Positions 34,121 to 47,092 are shown, counted from the stretch's first letter. The stretch is 64,000 nt of DNA from Dermatemys mawii (GCA_007922305.1 ML677344.1:1021730-1085729); one strand, 5' to 3'. Notes: generated from the letters alone by a model not told the origin. Made by a program: numbers and translations.

Positions 34121-34609
34121 TCCATACACCGGCCGGGATTTCTCCTTTACAGCTTCTGATCAGCTCCCCAGTCAAAATCTTTTCCCTCTAGCCGTGTTTT
34201 GAGTAGTCCATTCACATTGTGCTGGCTAGACTGGATGTAAACTACCCTGTGGGAGTTACCACTGGAGCAAACACATTTGAAATACAGGTACATAGGATGA
34301 AGCTCAAGTCACAAGACGAGGACCTCAGTTCCATTCTGGATCACCCTGATCATAGACATTGGACTGCGATCTAAGGATTCATTATGAAAGAACTCTTTGC
34401 AACTCTAAAGCTCACCATCTCTACCATGAAACTGACTTAAGAATTCTATTCATATCTCCATGTACAGTGATGTCCGGTTCCTGTAGGTTGGAGGGAGGCG
34501 TTGAGTCATTAACCGAGGCTGCATCCTGACCACAGGCAGGCTCCTTGTCAAGCTGAAGAAGCTCCCGCTCCAGACCTGGAGCTGGGGGGACAGGGTGGGA
34601 GGTGGAGAT

Positions 34610-35390
34610 TGTGACGAGATGTACCCCCACCCCGAGGTGAAGCCTGGAAGCTCTTGGAACTGCTGTGCCCCCAAACCATGCAGCTGGGCTGGCCTCTCCA
34701 CCTGCTCTGTTGGTGACACACAGCCAGCCCCTCCAGGCCCTGTTATCATTCAACACACAGCAGATGGTTTCATAGGGAGCGGTTCCAGAGCATCGGCCCG
34801 AGGACTCCGTGATGAGTCCCCGGGGAGATGATCTGGACCTGCTCCCTATGAAGCCAGTCAGGACTCCGGGGGGAAGCTTCTTCTCCGTAAACAGCCTGTC
34901 GCCAAGACTAGGAGCTTCACAGCTTACAGCTTCCACCTTCCTGGGTCTGACCTTGGAGCATTCAGCACCTTCTATCCCTCCGGGTGCTTCCCCCAGCGAG
35001 CCCGCCCAGGTGGGATCCTGGGGGACCCCATGGGTCCTGCACCCCAACTCCACAGTCAGACGTGACTCTCAGCCAGCCAGTAAAACAGAGGTTTATTAGA
35101 TGACAGGTACATGGTCTAACACAGACCACATAGCGAACGTGACCCCTCAGCTGGATCCAGTTTGTGGGGTAGGGAGCCAGAAAGCTCCTCTGCCCTCCCT
35201 TGCCTGACTCCAGTCAGCTTCACACTGAAACTCACCCTCCAGCCCCTCCTCCTTCTTTTCCTTTGTCTCTTTCCCAGGCAGGAGGTCAGGTGACCTCTCT
35301 CCCCCACCTGGAGTCAAATTACAGCTTCGGGTATTGACACCTTCACACAATAGTCAGAGGAACCATTAAGAGCATTTCCACTCTATCACA
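34610..35390 (-). mobile_element. LTR remnants: end of the TGTGACACT family joined to a second LTR-like insertion
   Basis: 34612-34765 matches 23099-23245. From about 34766 a different sequence runs to CTCTATCACA at 35390. On the minus strand that starts TGTGATAGAGTGG and contains AATAAACCTC near 35097, so it looks like a minus-strand LTR. Its other boundary is unclear because the flanking LTR is deleted. A translated 210-codon minus frame over 34421-35053 spans both pieces and is not a real gene. Confidence 0.45.
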
Positions 35391-36344
35391 GGAATTCCCT
35401 TCCCCTGGATCCACACCCTGCTCCAGCTCCCATGGAATTCCTTTCCCTGAATCCACCCCTGCATTAACTTCCTGTCAGGAGACGCTGCCTTGCTTCACCT
35501 TGGGGCACCTAAGTTCATCTTGCTTCAGAATGCTGGGCTGCTGCAGCCCAGTGGAGGAAGTAAAGCCCCCCCCCCCCCCCCGAACCTGTTGTCTTTGGCC
35601 ATGGACCCGCCAGGATCTCACCTCCCACAAAAGTTACAGAGTGTGTGAACAGGGATGGATAAACATTTCGTGGGCCTGGCATCCCATGTATTTGTGGGCC
35701 CCTATGAGGGCAGTGAAGAATGGTGCAGTGTGTGTGGGGGGGTGTTGGTCCCCAGAGTGAGGGGCCGGACAGGGGCATGACATTGTCTGTCGTGCCCAGT
35801 GTGAGGGAACTATTTAAACCGGCAGGTGCCAGATGCACAATGGTCCATGCCTCACCACACATCCCCTCCACCCAACATCGCAACACACCCATATGACCAG
35901 AGCCCACCAAACCCACTTCGCCCAGTGCCCTACAAATGCACAATGCCCTGCACAACACCAACTCTGACCAGTACCCCCATCCCCACAGCCACAAGTCAAC
36001 TTCCCAGCACCCAACACAAAACCCCCACTCCCAAGTGCCCCAACGTACAGAGATCTTCTCCACCCCCTCACAGCCCAGCAGCATCCCCCTCAAGTGCCCA
36101 AGAGACCCCAAGCCCTGCCTCCAGCACACACACACACCTCACCCTTAGGGCAGGAGGGGGAAGAACGGAGTGAGTGGCAGGTGGGAGGCATTTAGGGGTA
36201 GGGGTTGGCAAGCAGGAATCATTCATTGGGGTTTAGGGGAATGGGGCAGACAGGAAGGAAGACACAGAGTGGGGCTGGGGCCTTGGAGAAGGGGGCGGAG
36301 TCAGAGTGGGAACACAAAGGTAAAACCAAAACTCAGCACCTTTG
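35391..36344. mobile_element. hAT element copy (unit 4), left end lost
   Basis: Same insertion as 24908-26251: A/C-rich stretch (35820-36135), ACACACAC, G-rich stretch, right end TCAGCACCTTTG followed by GGCAGAGC. Contains a poly-C tract at about 35567-35581. Confidence 0.75.
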
Positions 36345-36588
36345 GGCAGAGCAGAGGCGGAACTTTGAGGGGTGGGGCCTCAGGTTTCCACTTACCAGCA
36401 GTTAGAATTGTGGAAACACCATGAGTTCTACATACCTGGGTTCCCAGTTTGTTAGGATGACACAGCACAGTAAGGTCAGGAAAGGCTTTAATGTCTTTTT
36501 TACTGGCCAGTCAGTGATGAAGGGAAGAGGGCCCAGAACCACGTCACCAGGCAGTTGGGTCTGAGAGCCAGAGCACCAGGATAAAATT

Positions 36589-37536
36589 TTAGGTCCCTTT
36601 ATGAGTAAAGAGCTGGAGCAGCCTATTCTGGATCTGTTTGGTCCTAACCCCATAGATGATGGGGTTTAGCATGGGGGGCACCAGGAGATACATGTTGGAC
36701 ATGAGAATGTGCAAATACAGATCCACATTTTGCCCAAACCGTTGAATGAGGGTGGCAAAGAGGTTTGGGATGTAAAAGACTAAGATGACACAGAGGTGGG
36801 AGCCGCAGGTTCCAAAAGTCTTGATCCGAGCGTCCTTTGTGGGGAGGCTGAAGATGGCCCTGAGGATCTGGGTATAGGACACAGCGATAAAAAACACATC
36901 CATACCAATCCCAGAGACCGTGAGAGAGAGGCTATAGTAACTACTGATGTGGATGTCTGCACAGGCCAGCTTCACCACGGCTATGTGCTCACAGTACGTG
37001 TTTGGAATGATGTTAGTTCTGCAATATGGCCACCTCCTCGCCAGGATGGGAAAGGGCAGGATGAGCATGACACTGCGCAGCACGATGGCCAGGCCAATTT
37101 TGGCCACCACAGGGTTTGTCAGGGTGGTGAAATGTCTCAGGGGATTGCAGATGGCCACATAACGATCAAAAGCCATGGCCACAAGGATCCCAGATTGCAT
37201 CGCAGTGAAACTGAGTATGACATACATCTGGGTGAGGCAGGCACTGAAATTGATCTCCCGAGAATTGAACCAGAAGATGCTCAACATTTTGGGCAGGATG
37301 AATGTAGACAGGACCAGGTCAGTGACGGCCAGCATGCAGAGGAAATAGTACATGGGACCATGGAGGCTTGGCTCCATCTTTACGATGAACAGGATGGTGA
37401 AGTTCCCCAATATGGCTATGGCATATATGGCACAGAAGGGGATGGAGATCCAGACATGGGCTGCCTTGAGGCCAGGAATGCCCAGCAGGATGAAGGTGGA
37501 GGGGTTTGTGAAGTCGGTTGAGTTGGAATCTGACAT
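36589..37536 (-). CDS. Olfactory receptor, class I, family 52-like (intact)
   Basis: A 315-residue odorant GPCR. Motifs: NST at 5-7, IPGLK at 20-24 (Glu to Lys versus paralogues), LHGPMYYFL at 58-66, Cys100, MAFDRYVAICNPLR at 121-134, three loop-2 cysteines, SYTQILRAIFSLPT, KTFGTCGSH and NPIIYG at 291-296, ending QLFTHKGT. The frame stays open 53 codons upstream of this ATG, but that extension crosses the conserved splice acceptor, so MSDSNST is the better start. Residues VFYIPNLFATLIQRFGQNV and MSNMYLLVP group it with the third and fifth copies. It is the only member of that subgroup here with a full C-terminus. Confidence 0.96.
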   Translation of the reverse strand: MSDSNSTDFTNPSTFILLGIPGLKAAHVWISIPFCAIYAIAILGNFTILFIVKMEPSLHGPMYYFLCMLAVTDLVLSTFILPKMLSIFWFNSREINFSACLTQMYVILSFTAMQSGILVAMAFDRYVAICNPLRHFTTLTNPVVAKIGLAIVLRSVMLILPFPILARRWPYCRTNIIPNTYCEHIAVVKLACADIHISSYYSLSLTVSGIGMDVFFIAVSYTQILRAIFSLPTKDARIKTFGTCGSHLCVILVFYIPNLFATLIQRFGQNVDLYLHILMSNMYLLVPPMLNPIIYGVRTKQIQNRLLQLFTHKGT

Positions 37537-37654
37537 GGAATAGGGGAGAAGTTGTCCAAGACTCAGGCAGAATGATGTTTTCTGTATGTACCATATATTT
37601 CCCTGACGTCCTGTATGGGCCCAGGATCTAGAGTGATGGTCACAGGACAAATAC

Positions 37655-37681
37655 CTGGATGGAGACACAATGTTAATATGA
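37655..37681 (-). other. 3' splice site 118 nt upstream of the OR ATG
   Basis: Minus strand: ATTAACATTGTGTCTCCATC then CAG and exon GTATTTGTCC. Confidence 0.65.
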
Positions 37682-38344
37682 GACACTACATGCACTACTG
37701 GAGGCTGTTCTCATGGATGAAGCAGACTGGTTGCTCTTCACACACTAAAAAATGACATTTTCATTATTCAGATGAATGAATTATGAACAACTGACCCTAC
37801 TAATGCCAATTCTATATTTTAGGGTGTTCCCAGCATCAATAATTCCTGCACACTGTGGTGTGGGAAACCTTAATAGGCAACAGCAGAAAACATGGATGGA
37901 TACTGATTATACCTTTTTGTTCCCTAGGCCTTGTTTACACTATACGTTTTTTTGCCAATAGGCTGCATTTGGTGAAGAAATAGTTTAGGTGTAAACACTA
38001 CGAAGCCACTTTCGGTGATGGAACGCCTCAGCTTCAGTGACATAATAAAGCCACCTTGATGAGAGTTATAAAGCTTTTTATGTAAATGTTCTGTCACCGA
38101 AATGCCAGTGTGCCAGTGTAGAAAGCATTTTATCATTGTGTCTGGCCCTTTGCTTTTCTCCCATGCACAACATCCCCCACTCCTTGGAACACTCATCATG
38201 CTTACAGTGTTTGCCTGCATGCTTGCCTGTCAAGGGTCAGCTGAAGAGTAACTGGTGAGTTACCAGCAGTATATTTTTATGTAGTGTTTCAATGCTGTAT
38301 GTGTACTTAACAATGCTTCTCTTTATTGTTACTTGAGTTTCACC

Positions 38345-38600
38345 AGATATGTCCTTGAAATGAGACATCCCTTCCACTGTAGATGTGTGTCTCCGCTGTA
38401 TGAGAAAGTGCTCAGGATGGAGCAAGAAAGACATGTTCTGGGTGGTGCTGCAGTATTGTGATGCAGACATGACAGAATGCAGGCAGAGGTGGGAAAGCGA
38501 CAAGCAGGAGAGAAAAGAAAATGAGGCATACACAAGGGATGCAATGGAGAGGCTGATAAAAGTTTTGGAGTGTCAAACTGCACTCTGCGTCCCTCCAGAC
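38345..38600 (+). pseudogene. Last exon of the Harbinger Myb/SANT gene
   Basis: After the acceptor CACCAGATATGTCC, the plus frame gives DMFWVVLQYCDADMTECRQR and SDKQERKENEAYTRDAMERL, the charged helical C-terminal region of SANT-type Harbinger partners. In-frame through 38744 but with no start or first exon. Confidence 0.65.
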
Positions 38601-39239
38601 ACTGAGAAGATGGTTGCCAGCCTTCCCCTTCAGCACATTCAGAAATCTTTCCAATGTCCTCCACAAAGTCTACCTGCACATTCCTTTCTGATTTCTGGGG
38701 TAGTCTCAATTTACCGTTCACTCTGCAAATACCTTTTCAAATGAAAACTGCACTTATGGTCAGCTGTGCATGTGTGCATGGTGTTGTGGGTTTTTTGGCA
38801 GTAAAAGCAAAGTTATTTGAATCATAAGCACTCTATTTGTTTCTATGGAAATTATGATAGCAGCCGGCAGCAGCAAAAAAGCAGGCAGTTTTATCATTTC
38901 CTTACATTGAACCGTAGGCCGGATCAATCACAACTGTTTCCTACCCTTCCAAAATTGGACTTCATTATTCATTACAGACCCAAACATAGCAACAAACATT
39001 ACTCATTCTCATTTTCAAAGTGCTGCTGCAAAGGCTCCCTGATTCAAATTGCCCCTCACTGTGCCCCTCCAATAGCCTTGGTATCTAGCTGCTCAAAACC
39101 AGTAGCCAAGGGTTCTCTCTCACAAATATTATACAACATGCAACACGTGCCTATGACCATGGGAATATTTTGCTCATTGACGTCTAAGCGGTCATAAAGG
39201 CATCACCAGCATGCCTTTAATCTGCCAAATGCACATTCC

Positions 39240-39960
39240 ATGGTCATCCTGCTCCTACTCAGCCTATTGTTGAAATGTTCCTTATTGTTATCCAGGATTC
39301 CCATGTGTGGCTTCATGAGCCCTGTCATTGAGAGCTATGGAGATTTTGACATTCCCTACTGGGATCTTGTGGTTTGGAAAGAAAATCCCCACTTTCAGCT
39401 TTCTGTAAAGGCCAGTGTTCATAAAGATTTATGTATTATGCACTTTTATGGACCACCCCATACTGATGTGAATGAAACATCTACAGTGATCCACTAGTGG
39501 CTGCAACACCATGGAGAAGTACCCCTTCTGAGTGATATAATCCATGGCAAGATATCTGGTGCCAAAGTTGGAATATGTGTGCCATCTACAGGAGGGTGGC
39601 TTTTCACATTCAGAAGTTCTGCAGCCACTGCTGTCATCCCAGTGTCGCATAACAATGCGATTCCACCACTCAGTGCTTCCATTAGTGATCTGCTTCTGAC
39701 ACCTAACAGAGAAGTGTGGGATCCATTCCTGTAGATAGAGGTTGTGGGCTGAGTACAAAACAAGGGACGTTGGAAAATGTAGCAAACTGGAGACGGAGGC
39801 ACATGGAATGCTGGGATGGAAAGCAGTGCATCATGGGACATTGAGTCCAAAGCGATGATGTGCTGTGATCCGCTCTGCCTTCCCAAAACACCTATCAGCA
39901 CAAGACAGAGAGCTGAACTGTGGGATAGTAACCCACAGTGCATTGCTCTAACTGTCACAG
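39240..39960 (-). pseudogene. Harbinger transposase relic
   Basis: Minus frames contain NVKSHPPVDGTHIPTLAPD, with DGTHIP holding the first catalytic Asp region of the PIF/Harbinger DDE domain. ITQKGYFSMVLQPLVDHC and IHISMGWSIKV follow in another frame, and a plus-side match near 39200 corresponds to the '..aFGRLK' end. Frameshifts separate the motifs. It would have cut and joined element ends at 3-bp sites. Confidence 0.7.
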
Positions 39961-40309
39961 CGACTGCTCCATGTGTGGACGCGCTATGCCTAAAGAGAAA
40001 GACAGTGTGAACGTGCAGCAACGATTTTCTTTAAAGGCTCTTTGGTCATTGACCAAACTTCCAGCGAAAAAAAATCTGCCAATGTGCTCAAAACCAGGCT
40101 AGAAAGTCCGTAGTGTAAAGAGTTTCCCATTCACCGAGATGCTGAAAATCTGAGAGTGGGGAAAAAAACATCTTTGCCAAGACATGTGCATGGGGGAAAG
40201 ATCCCAGCTAATACATACCCCAAAGAAAAGTCTTGGGCTTCATTGATAGCAGCTCCACCGAAACTCCTGATCATTTGCAGTAGGGGCCACAACAAAGACA
40301 GTGTTTGAA

Positions 40310-41160
40310 TCCTTAGGAATCAGATGGAGAATAACTTACTCTGGAGATGCGCTCAGTTTTGGTTACCCAGTGTTTCTAAAGGATCTAGCAGATAGAAAGG
40401 GGATTTCTGAGACAGGGTCTGAGAATGGGGGAGGCCATAGGCACACAGATTGAAAAGTCTGGCGCTGTTTAGTTTAGAGAAGAGACAAACAAAGGGACCA
40501 GGGAAAGAGGAGAATAAAATAAAAGAATGGAATTAATTACATTGATATGGACAAACAGAGAATAGCTCCCAACCAGAAATAGCCATTGACAGATACCCTT
40601 TACAAGGGCTAATTCCCCAAAGCTGAGACAAGTTATCAGCAAAACTAATTGGGAGGAAAAATTTAGACAAAAATGTGAATGAAAATTGGCAGTTCTTTAA
40701 GAAGAGCTTATGAGAGAGCTAAAAAGCCACAATTCCACAATCAAGAAAGTGGAGAACTTTGGTTCAAAACCCAGTTCAGTAGCAAAGTGAAGGCATCAGT
40801 TAATGGGAGGGAACCAACATATAACAAATGTGAAAATGGGAAAATAGATAGCAAGTAATACAAATTGAAGGTTATGAAAATTGATACGGGATGTTACAGA
40901 CATTGGGGGAAATCCATGCTTTCAAGTGCTAATGACAACCAAAAGGAGGCTATAAGATATATAAAGAATAAAACAAATCATAGAAACATTATAGGCCAAT
41001 TCCTAAAGGAAGAAAGGAAATGTGTTAATGTTGCGGAAAAGGTAGATGTGTTCAAGAATATTTTTGTTGGCCTTTGGAAAGAAGCAGTATGAGGTACTCA
41101 TATCACATGTGGTGATGAAACACTTTCAAGTCCATTAGCAGTCAAGGGGGATGTTAAACA
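40310..41160 (+). mobile_element. LINE relic (CR1/L2-like), unit 4 copy
   Basis: Counterpart of 2350-3200; 40865-41092 encodes MKIDTGCYRHWGKSML and IGQFLKEERKCVNVAEKVDV in the pre-RT pattern. Confidence 0.6.
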
Positions 41161-41164
41161 GCAT

Positions 41165-41790
41165 CTACAGTAGAACCTCAAAGTTGGAAACACCAGAGTT
41201 ACTAACTAACCAGTCAACCACTCATCTCATTTGGAACCACACGTAGGCAGTCAGGCGATAGCAGAGCTCCCCACCCCCAGAAGTAAAAGGCAAATACAGG
41301 ACAGTTCTGTGTTAAATGTAAACTACTACAAAATAAAGGGAAAGTTTTTAAAAAAAGATTTGACAAGATTAGGAGAGAAAGGAAAAGCTGATATGAGAAA
41401 AGTTAAAAAAAGAGTCCAGCAGTATAATTAATGCCAGTCAACAACATGGTTAATGAAAACAGGTCTTGTCAAATAAATCCAATTTCATCCTTTCATGAGC
41501 ATACATGTTTGGTTGTTCAAGGAAACCAAGCAGATGCAACAGACCTTGAGTTCTCTGAGGCATTAGAGTTAGCAGGGAAAACATTCTGGAGAGAAGAGTA
41601 GGACAATAGAACAATCGAGTGTAGACTAAGACCTGGTCTACACTAGGTTTTACAAAGGAAACTGGAGCCATCTGTCGTGGATGGTTTAAATATAACAAAC
41701 CCTGCATCTTGGCAGGGGTTAGACTAGCTGACCCTTGCAGATCCCTTCTCACTCTGTGGCTCTATGATCCTACAACGTAAAATACTAGTG
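41165..41790 (+). mobile_element. Tigger-like MITE fragment followed by CR1 3' tail
   Basis: CAGTAGAACCTCAAAGTTGG at 41167 starts the MITE piece (to about 41440). 41650-41775 is a short CR1 tail (GGTTTAAATATAACAAACCCTG..., CTCTATGATCCTACAACG). Confidence 0.5.
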
Positions 41791-43490
41791 TAGACCAGGT
41801 CTTAGTCAAACACAAGTTTTGGAAACCAGTACAGGGGTAACTGGGTTAAATTTAATGACTTGTGTTATACAGGAGGTCAGACAGGATGATCTAATTGTCC
41901 CTTCTGATCTTAAAACCTATGAATCTATCAATGAAGAAAGTACATCAGGCATTAATATTTACTCTGTCTCATAACACATGAACAAAGGGAACATTCAATT
42001 ACATTGAAAGTCTGAACATATAACACTGAGAAAGAAAATTGTTTAGAATCCATACTTGGACTGTGGAACTCCTTGCCAATGATGTTATTGGAGTAAAGAG
42101 CATAGCTGAACGGGATTCACAAATTGATTGTAGGTGGTGATGGTGGCATCATGGTTAGTAAACGCTGTCAGACACCTTCATTAAGCACACCTCATTTTCA
42201 GTTGCATATATGTTTGCCGAACTTTAACTATTTGGACTGAAATTTCCAACTCTGTGTGTCTGCTTCTGCCTGAATTAGTTTTTAACAGTTTCAGGCTTAA
42301 CAGTTCACACGACTTCTCAAATGAAGCCAGGAGAAAGGATGTCTTGCCCACATTATAAAATTCCTATAATTATTCCAGTGAGGAGCCATAGCTCTGCCAT
42401 GCTTTTCAGCAGAAAGTCAAGTGAGAGCTACCCCCGTAGCCGACATCCTAGTTAACAGCCAGAGCCCTGAAATGCAAGAGGAGGAGGTGAGTGTCCCTGT
42501 GCATTAACTCACAAACAGCTGGCTCCTGAGGTCTTCATTCAGTTCTTACTCCAAGGGGAGTTTTACCTCAGTGGGACCTGAGAACATACAGGCCACATCC
42601 TCAGAAACTGGCCTTGTATTGTACATCTACTGACACCTTTCATCCTGAAGGATCCCCCGTGCCACTGAAATGCAGCCACCTCAAGGCTGGAGCCCAACAG
42701 CCAGGAGAAGAGCAAAGAGGGACATTTTGACTAGTGATATTGTAGCAAACTGATCCCCTGTGCAAAGGGCCCCAGAATATTATATGGCTGCACAAAGCAG
42801 AAAGGACCACAGACCTATTCCCTATCCCATCACACCCATGCTGCACTTAGTTTGTTGAGCAGGTGAGTCAGCTAGAAATGGGTACCCGTGAATCCTGAGA
42901 CAGACGTGTCTTCCCTGGGAATCCCCCTCAGGCAGCTGTTCCGCACACCTCTCTCACCCCAGCATCTGCAGCAGCCTCCCATGCTGAGATCCGACACAGG
43001 GGTGTGTAGCATTTATAATATAGCTGTGTGCAATCCCAGGAGGGTTCACTCAGCCTCTAGGGGAGAAGCGGAATCTGGATGGAAACAGGCTGTAGATTGG
43101 ATGCACTGTAGCCCATGTCTCTCTTTCAGGGTCTGTGCTTCTGTGTTCTTTATCCAGCTTTAGGAGTAAACAGTAATTAAGGGACCTTCCCAAAGGGAGA
43201 TGAGAACTCTTGGGCTCTCCGCTGAGTCAGAGAGGAATTGGCTGCTCTGTGTATTTGTGTATTTTTAAAAAGTAGAATTGATTAGTAAGAAAACTAGGGA
43301 TAATGCCGAGCTCTCCATAGGGTCTGATACCATGTAAATGCCCAGTGTTAATGGGTAGACAGTAAACAGAGAGATCGGGACAAAGGTGACTATGGGGAAA
43401 TACGAATACTTTCTACAGGCACACGGGGCTATCACTAAGGGTTCAAAGATCAGTAATTCTCATCAGTAACTATCATCACACTGTGCAGAA
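41790..43490. repeat. Anonymous unit sequence (unit 4)
   Basis: Same block as 3840-5480. No gene seen. Confidence 0.55.
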
Positions 43491-43499
43491 CCTTTCACT

Positions 43500-43690
43500 G
43501 AAGGATCTTCAAAACACCTTTCCTAGTAAAGGAAAGTCACTATGAACATATCCCCATTATACTGATAGGTAAACCGAGGCAAAGGGAGATGTGATTTGGT
43601 GAAGGTCACACAAAGAATTACAGACAGAACGCAGGAGTTGTGACTTCTCTGCTGTAACCATGATCTCTCCATTAGTAACTGAGTACATGA
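43500..43690 (+). repeat. MIR-type SINE relic (unit 4)
   Basis: CCCCATTATACTGATAGG, AAACCGAGGCAAAGGGAG, GTCACACAAAG in MIR order. Confidence 0.7.
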
Positions 43691-43737
43691 GAAGAAGGAA
43701 ATGGACTCACGGTGTAGCAGGGCTTGTTTGTTAGGTG

Positions 43738-45237
43738 GGTGTGATGGATTTGGCCAGGATGCAACCTGGAATAGAGTATCACTGAGCCCTCTGGCATACT
43801 AACCTGGGCTCCCTCTCACACTGTGGGGCTGTGACAAGCTGCAATCCTCTCCAGGTTTGGCCTCTCACAGCCAGACACAGCCAGGGATGCATCCAGCTGC
43901 AGTTAGATGAATGATTTCACTAAGCATTCAGGAACCAACAATAGAGAGGCTCCATAGAGAGGCTACAACCAATTCAACCATTTCCTCTGACACTTCACAT
44001 GACATAGTTTGTACAAGATTTCTTGCAAGTATATAACAGTGGTGAATATGGGGGTGCCAGGGTGTTGTTTTGGGGTCCAGCCTGGAAGCTGTTGGAACTG
44101 CTGTGCCCCCAAACCATTCAGCTGGGTTGGCCTGTTCCCCTGCTCTGATGGTGACACACAGCCAGCCCCTCTGGGCCCTGTTATCAACCAACACGACAGC
44201 AGGTGGCACCGCATCCCTAATTGAGTTACCTGAGTGCTTTACCTGAGCCAATCATGGACCAAAAGTGGAGGCACCAGAGAATTTCCCAGCTCCCCAGCCT
44301 GGCACCCTCACTGGAGTTTAAGACCAGAATTAGACCGTCTTGAACTGCAGAGGAATGTGTACAGCATGAACTCATTAATTAGTCTGTTTCTTTCTCTATG
44401 TGGGGAAGGCAGGAAGATTGACACCAGCCTTTGTTAACAGAGCTAAGATTCCCAAACACTTCACTGAAAAACACATTGCTTAAGATAAACTTTAAATCAG
44501 GTTTATTAACTACAGAGGGGTAGATGTTAAGTGATTATAAGGGATCACAAAAGATCAAAGCAGTTTACTTAGGAAATCAAGCAAACCTGCAGTCTAGGAC
44601 TTATACACACTGGATAGGATTGGAATAATCAATATCTCACCCTGACTCACGATACAAGCAGGTTTGCAGAGTTTTGAGGCACAGGCTCCATCTGCCTTGC
44701 AGCCTGGGTTCCCCTCCCCTGTTCAAAATCCTTTGTCTTCCAGAGCTTCTTGCGGGTGTTGAGTTGTGGGGGTGTGAAGACAAGTGATGACGTCACTCCC
44801 CATCATTTATAGTTTCTTCCAGCTTGCTGGAAAGAGTGTGTGACCTGTTGGGGTGGGGGTCTGTCCCTGTTGGCCAAGCATTCTCCAATGTCTCCATACT
44901 GCCTCTGAAGAGGCTTCCTTATACAGCTGTTCTAGTCACTGGATTCTTCTCTCGACTGGTGTTGAGGACAACAGTTAACACTGTCTGGCTACTCCACTGA
45001 CATACCTGAAAGGCTGGTTTTGGGTGTTTCCAGCCTCACATCACACTTTAGTAACTCACACATAGCAAGATTTCATAACTTCACATACAATGAGAGCACA
45101 TACAACCCAAGAGGATATCGATGTTGAGCAGATCAAGACTTTTAGAAAGATACTTCACAGGGTGTACTTTGTACAAAACATACCATAATTACATCAGCAT
45201 GGTAAATATGGGGTGCTTTGGGGTGCAGAGTGTCACA
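43738..45237 (-). mobile_element. Two LTR pieces fused: gypsy-like LTR end and TGTGACACT-family LTR
   Basis: 43738-43975 matches the left end of 18772-19809. From about 44070 the sequence matches 23125-24838, without the nested LTR, and ends GTGTCACA at 45237. The junction (43980-44070) reflects a deletion that removed the intervening gypsy internal region. Confidence 0.55.
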
Positions 45238-45306
45238 GGGATGAGCCAGAGAGTGACGGGAGGTGGGGAGGAGAGGAGCGAGTGACAGGTGGGGCCTTCA
45301 GGAGAA

Positions 45307-47092
45307 GAGCACCCATGGAAAAAAATTAGCAACCACTGGGGAGATCAGCTTTGGGCAACTGCCAATCAGGTATTTAGCATGCACACCAGCCCTCATCAGC
45401 TCTTTGTCTGTCTGCGCCAATCAGCTCTTTGGTGCGAAGTCCCCACCTATCAGCTGTTTCCCCTGCTGCTGCTGAGGCTCCCAGTGGACTCCCACTGCAG
45501 ACAGGCGTGAGTCCTTTTTATTTTCAGGGAGGAGGGAGCTGGATTAGGGGGACAGACAGCCAAGACTCGGCAGCTTCTGGGCTATCTGCGGAGCAGTGGG
45601 CAGCTTCTCCATAGGAGGGTGGGGGGAGACGGGTGGGCAGTTTCTCAGCAGGGGGCTCGGGGAGACGGGCGGGCAGCTTCTCGGCTGGCCCAAGGGAGCT
45701 ACTGGCGGGAGTATGGGCCGGGAGGTTTCTCGAGGATGAGCCAGCCATTCTCAGTCCACCCTGGTATCTCTCCCAGGACCTGTGCCCCCCTCCAGCCAGG
45801 AGAAACTAGCTGCAGACCCCCTCAGTGATAGACAGAGGGACAATGTGTGATGAGTGAACTTGGGCTGGGGCCAGCAGCTCGCTCCCTCCTCATGTTCTGT
45901 CCAGCCAGTCGGGTACGCCCAGCTGCGGCCAAAGGTGAGAGGGTCTCTGACCCAGGTCTCGGGGCTCCACATATCGTCCCACGTTTGTGGAGGGACAGGA
46001 CAACACAACACCAGGACTTCTAACTGCATCCTCCCCGCGGGCTCTTCTCCATTTCTGGTAAAGTCAAGCTTGCCCAGCTCAAAGCTTTCTCCCCTCCTCC
46101 CTCAGATCAGCGTCCCCTCCTCCCTGGGTCAGGAAGGATCGATTTCCTTCCCCTGAATCCACAGCTCCGGCTCCAGCTCCCGGGGAATTCCTTCCCTTGC
46201 ATCCATCCCCCTCTATCAACTTCGAGTCAGGAGATGCTGCCTTGCTTCACTTTGGACACCTGAGCTCATCTTGCTTATGGGTGCTGGGCTGCTGCAGCCC
46301 GGTGGAGGAAGTAACCCCCCAACCAGTGACCTTTGGCCATAGACCCGCCAGGGGCTCCCCTCCCGCAAAGGTTCTAGAGTGTGTGAGCAGGGACGGATAC
46401 ACTTTTCATGGGCACGGCACCAAACATAGTTGTGGGCCCCTATGGGGGAAGTGGCGAATGGTGCATTGAGGGGCGGAGGGTGTTGGTCCCAGAGTGAGGG
46501 GCCAGGCAGAGGTATGACATTGTCCGCCCATCCCAGTGCGAGGGCACTATTTACAAACTGGCAGTTGCCAGATGCACAGTGGTCCATGCCCCACCACACT
46601 TCCCCTCCGCCCAACATTGCAACACACCCCTGAACCCCTATGGCCAGAGCCCCCCAAACCCACTATTCCCATTGTCCCACAAATGCACAGCACCCTGCAA
46701 AACACCACCCCTGACCAGTGCCTTCCTGACCACAGCCCCACGTCAACTTCCCAGCACCCCACACAGAACCCCCACTCCCAAGTGCCCCAATGTACAGAGC
46801 TCTATTCCACCCCCTCACAGCCCAGCACCACCCCCGTCAAGTGCCCAAGAGACCCCACGCCCTGCCTCCAGCACACCCCCCCCTCACTGTTAGGGCAGAA
46901 GTGGGAAGAAAGGAGAGAGTAGCAGGTGGGAGGCATTTAGGGGAGGGAGTTGGCAAGCAGGAGGCATTCAGTGGGGTTTAGGGGAATGGAGGAGACGGGG
47001 GGCCAGAAGACATGGAGAGGGGCCGGGGCATGGGGAAGGGGGCGGAGTCAGAATGGGGAGCACACCGGTAAAACCAAAATTCAGCACCTATG
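45307..47092. mobile_element. hAT element copy (unit 5)
   Basis: Longest copy of the 24908-26251 insertion (left tip lost at AGAAGAGCACCCATGG; right end CAGCACCTATG then GGCAGAGC). Carries the A/C-rich (46560-46890) and G-rich (46900-47050) halves. Proline-rich frames inside (such as 46536-46922) follow from composition. Confidence 0.75.

Larger units (their letters stand above)
37927..40095. mobile_element. Harbinger transposon with SANT-gene end and transposase relic
   Basis: The left end GGCCTTGTTTACACTATACG and the right end CTGCCAATGTGCTCAAAACC are imperfect inverted termini. It contains the last part of the Myb/SANT gene on the plus strand (38345-38600) and a transposase relic on the minus strand (39240-39960); the first SANT exon is deleted. 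With 59333-61337 it is one of two copies that reach both ends, so it defines the element: two convergent genes in about 2 kb of remains. Confidence 0.75.

Noticed and set aside
34421..35053. 210-codon minus-strand frame
   Set aside because: Spans the junction of two unrelated LTR pieces and shared unit sequence; no domain and no counterpart in other units.
35567..35581. Poly-C run as a regulatory or origin element
   Set aside because: A simple homopolymer within a hAT copy, not conserved in the other copies; length may be an assembly estimate.
37537..37695. N-terminal extension of about 53 residues on three or more ORs (MHVVSHINIV...)
   Set aside because: It crosses the conserved splice acceptor into intron sequence, and class I ORs start at the MSDSNST-type Met. 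Similarity between copies is explained by duplication.
42640..43163. Short conserved frames in the anonymous unit block (for example 4671-4892, 17697-17897, 32559-32972, 42888-43163)
   Set aside because: They recur because the block is duplicated; frames differ in start, length and stops between copies, so there is no sign of selection for protein.
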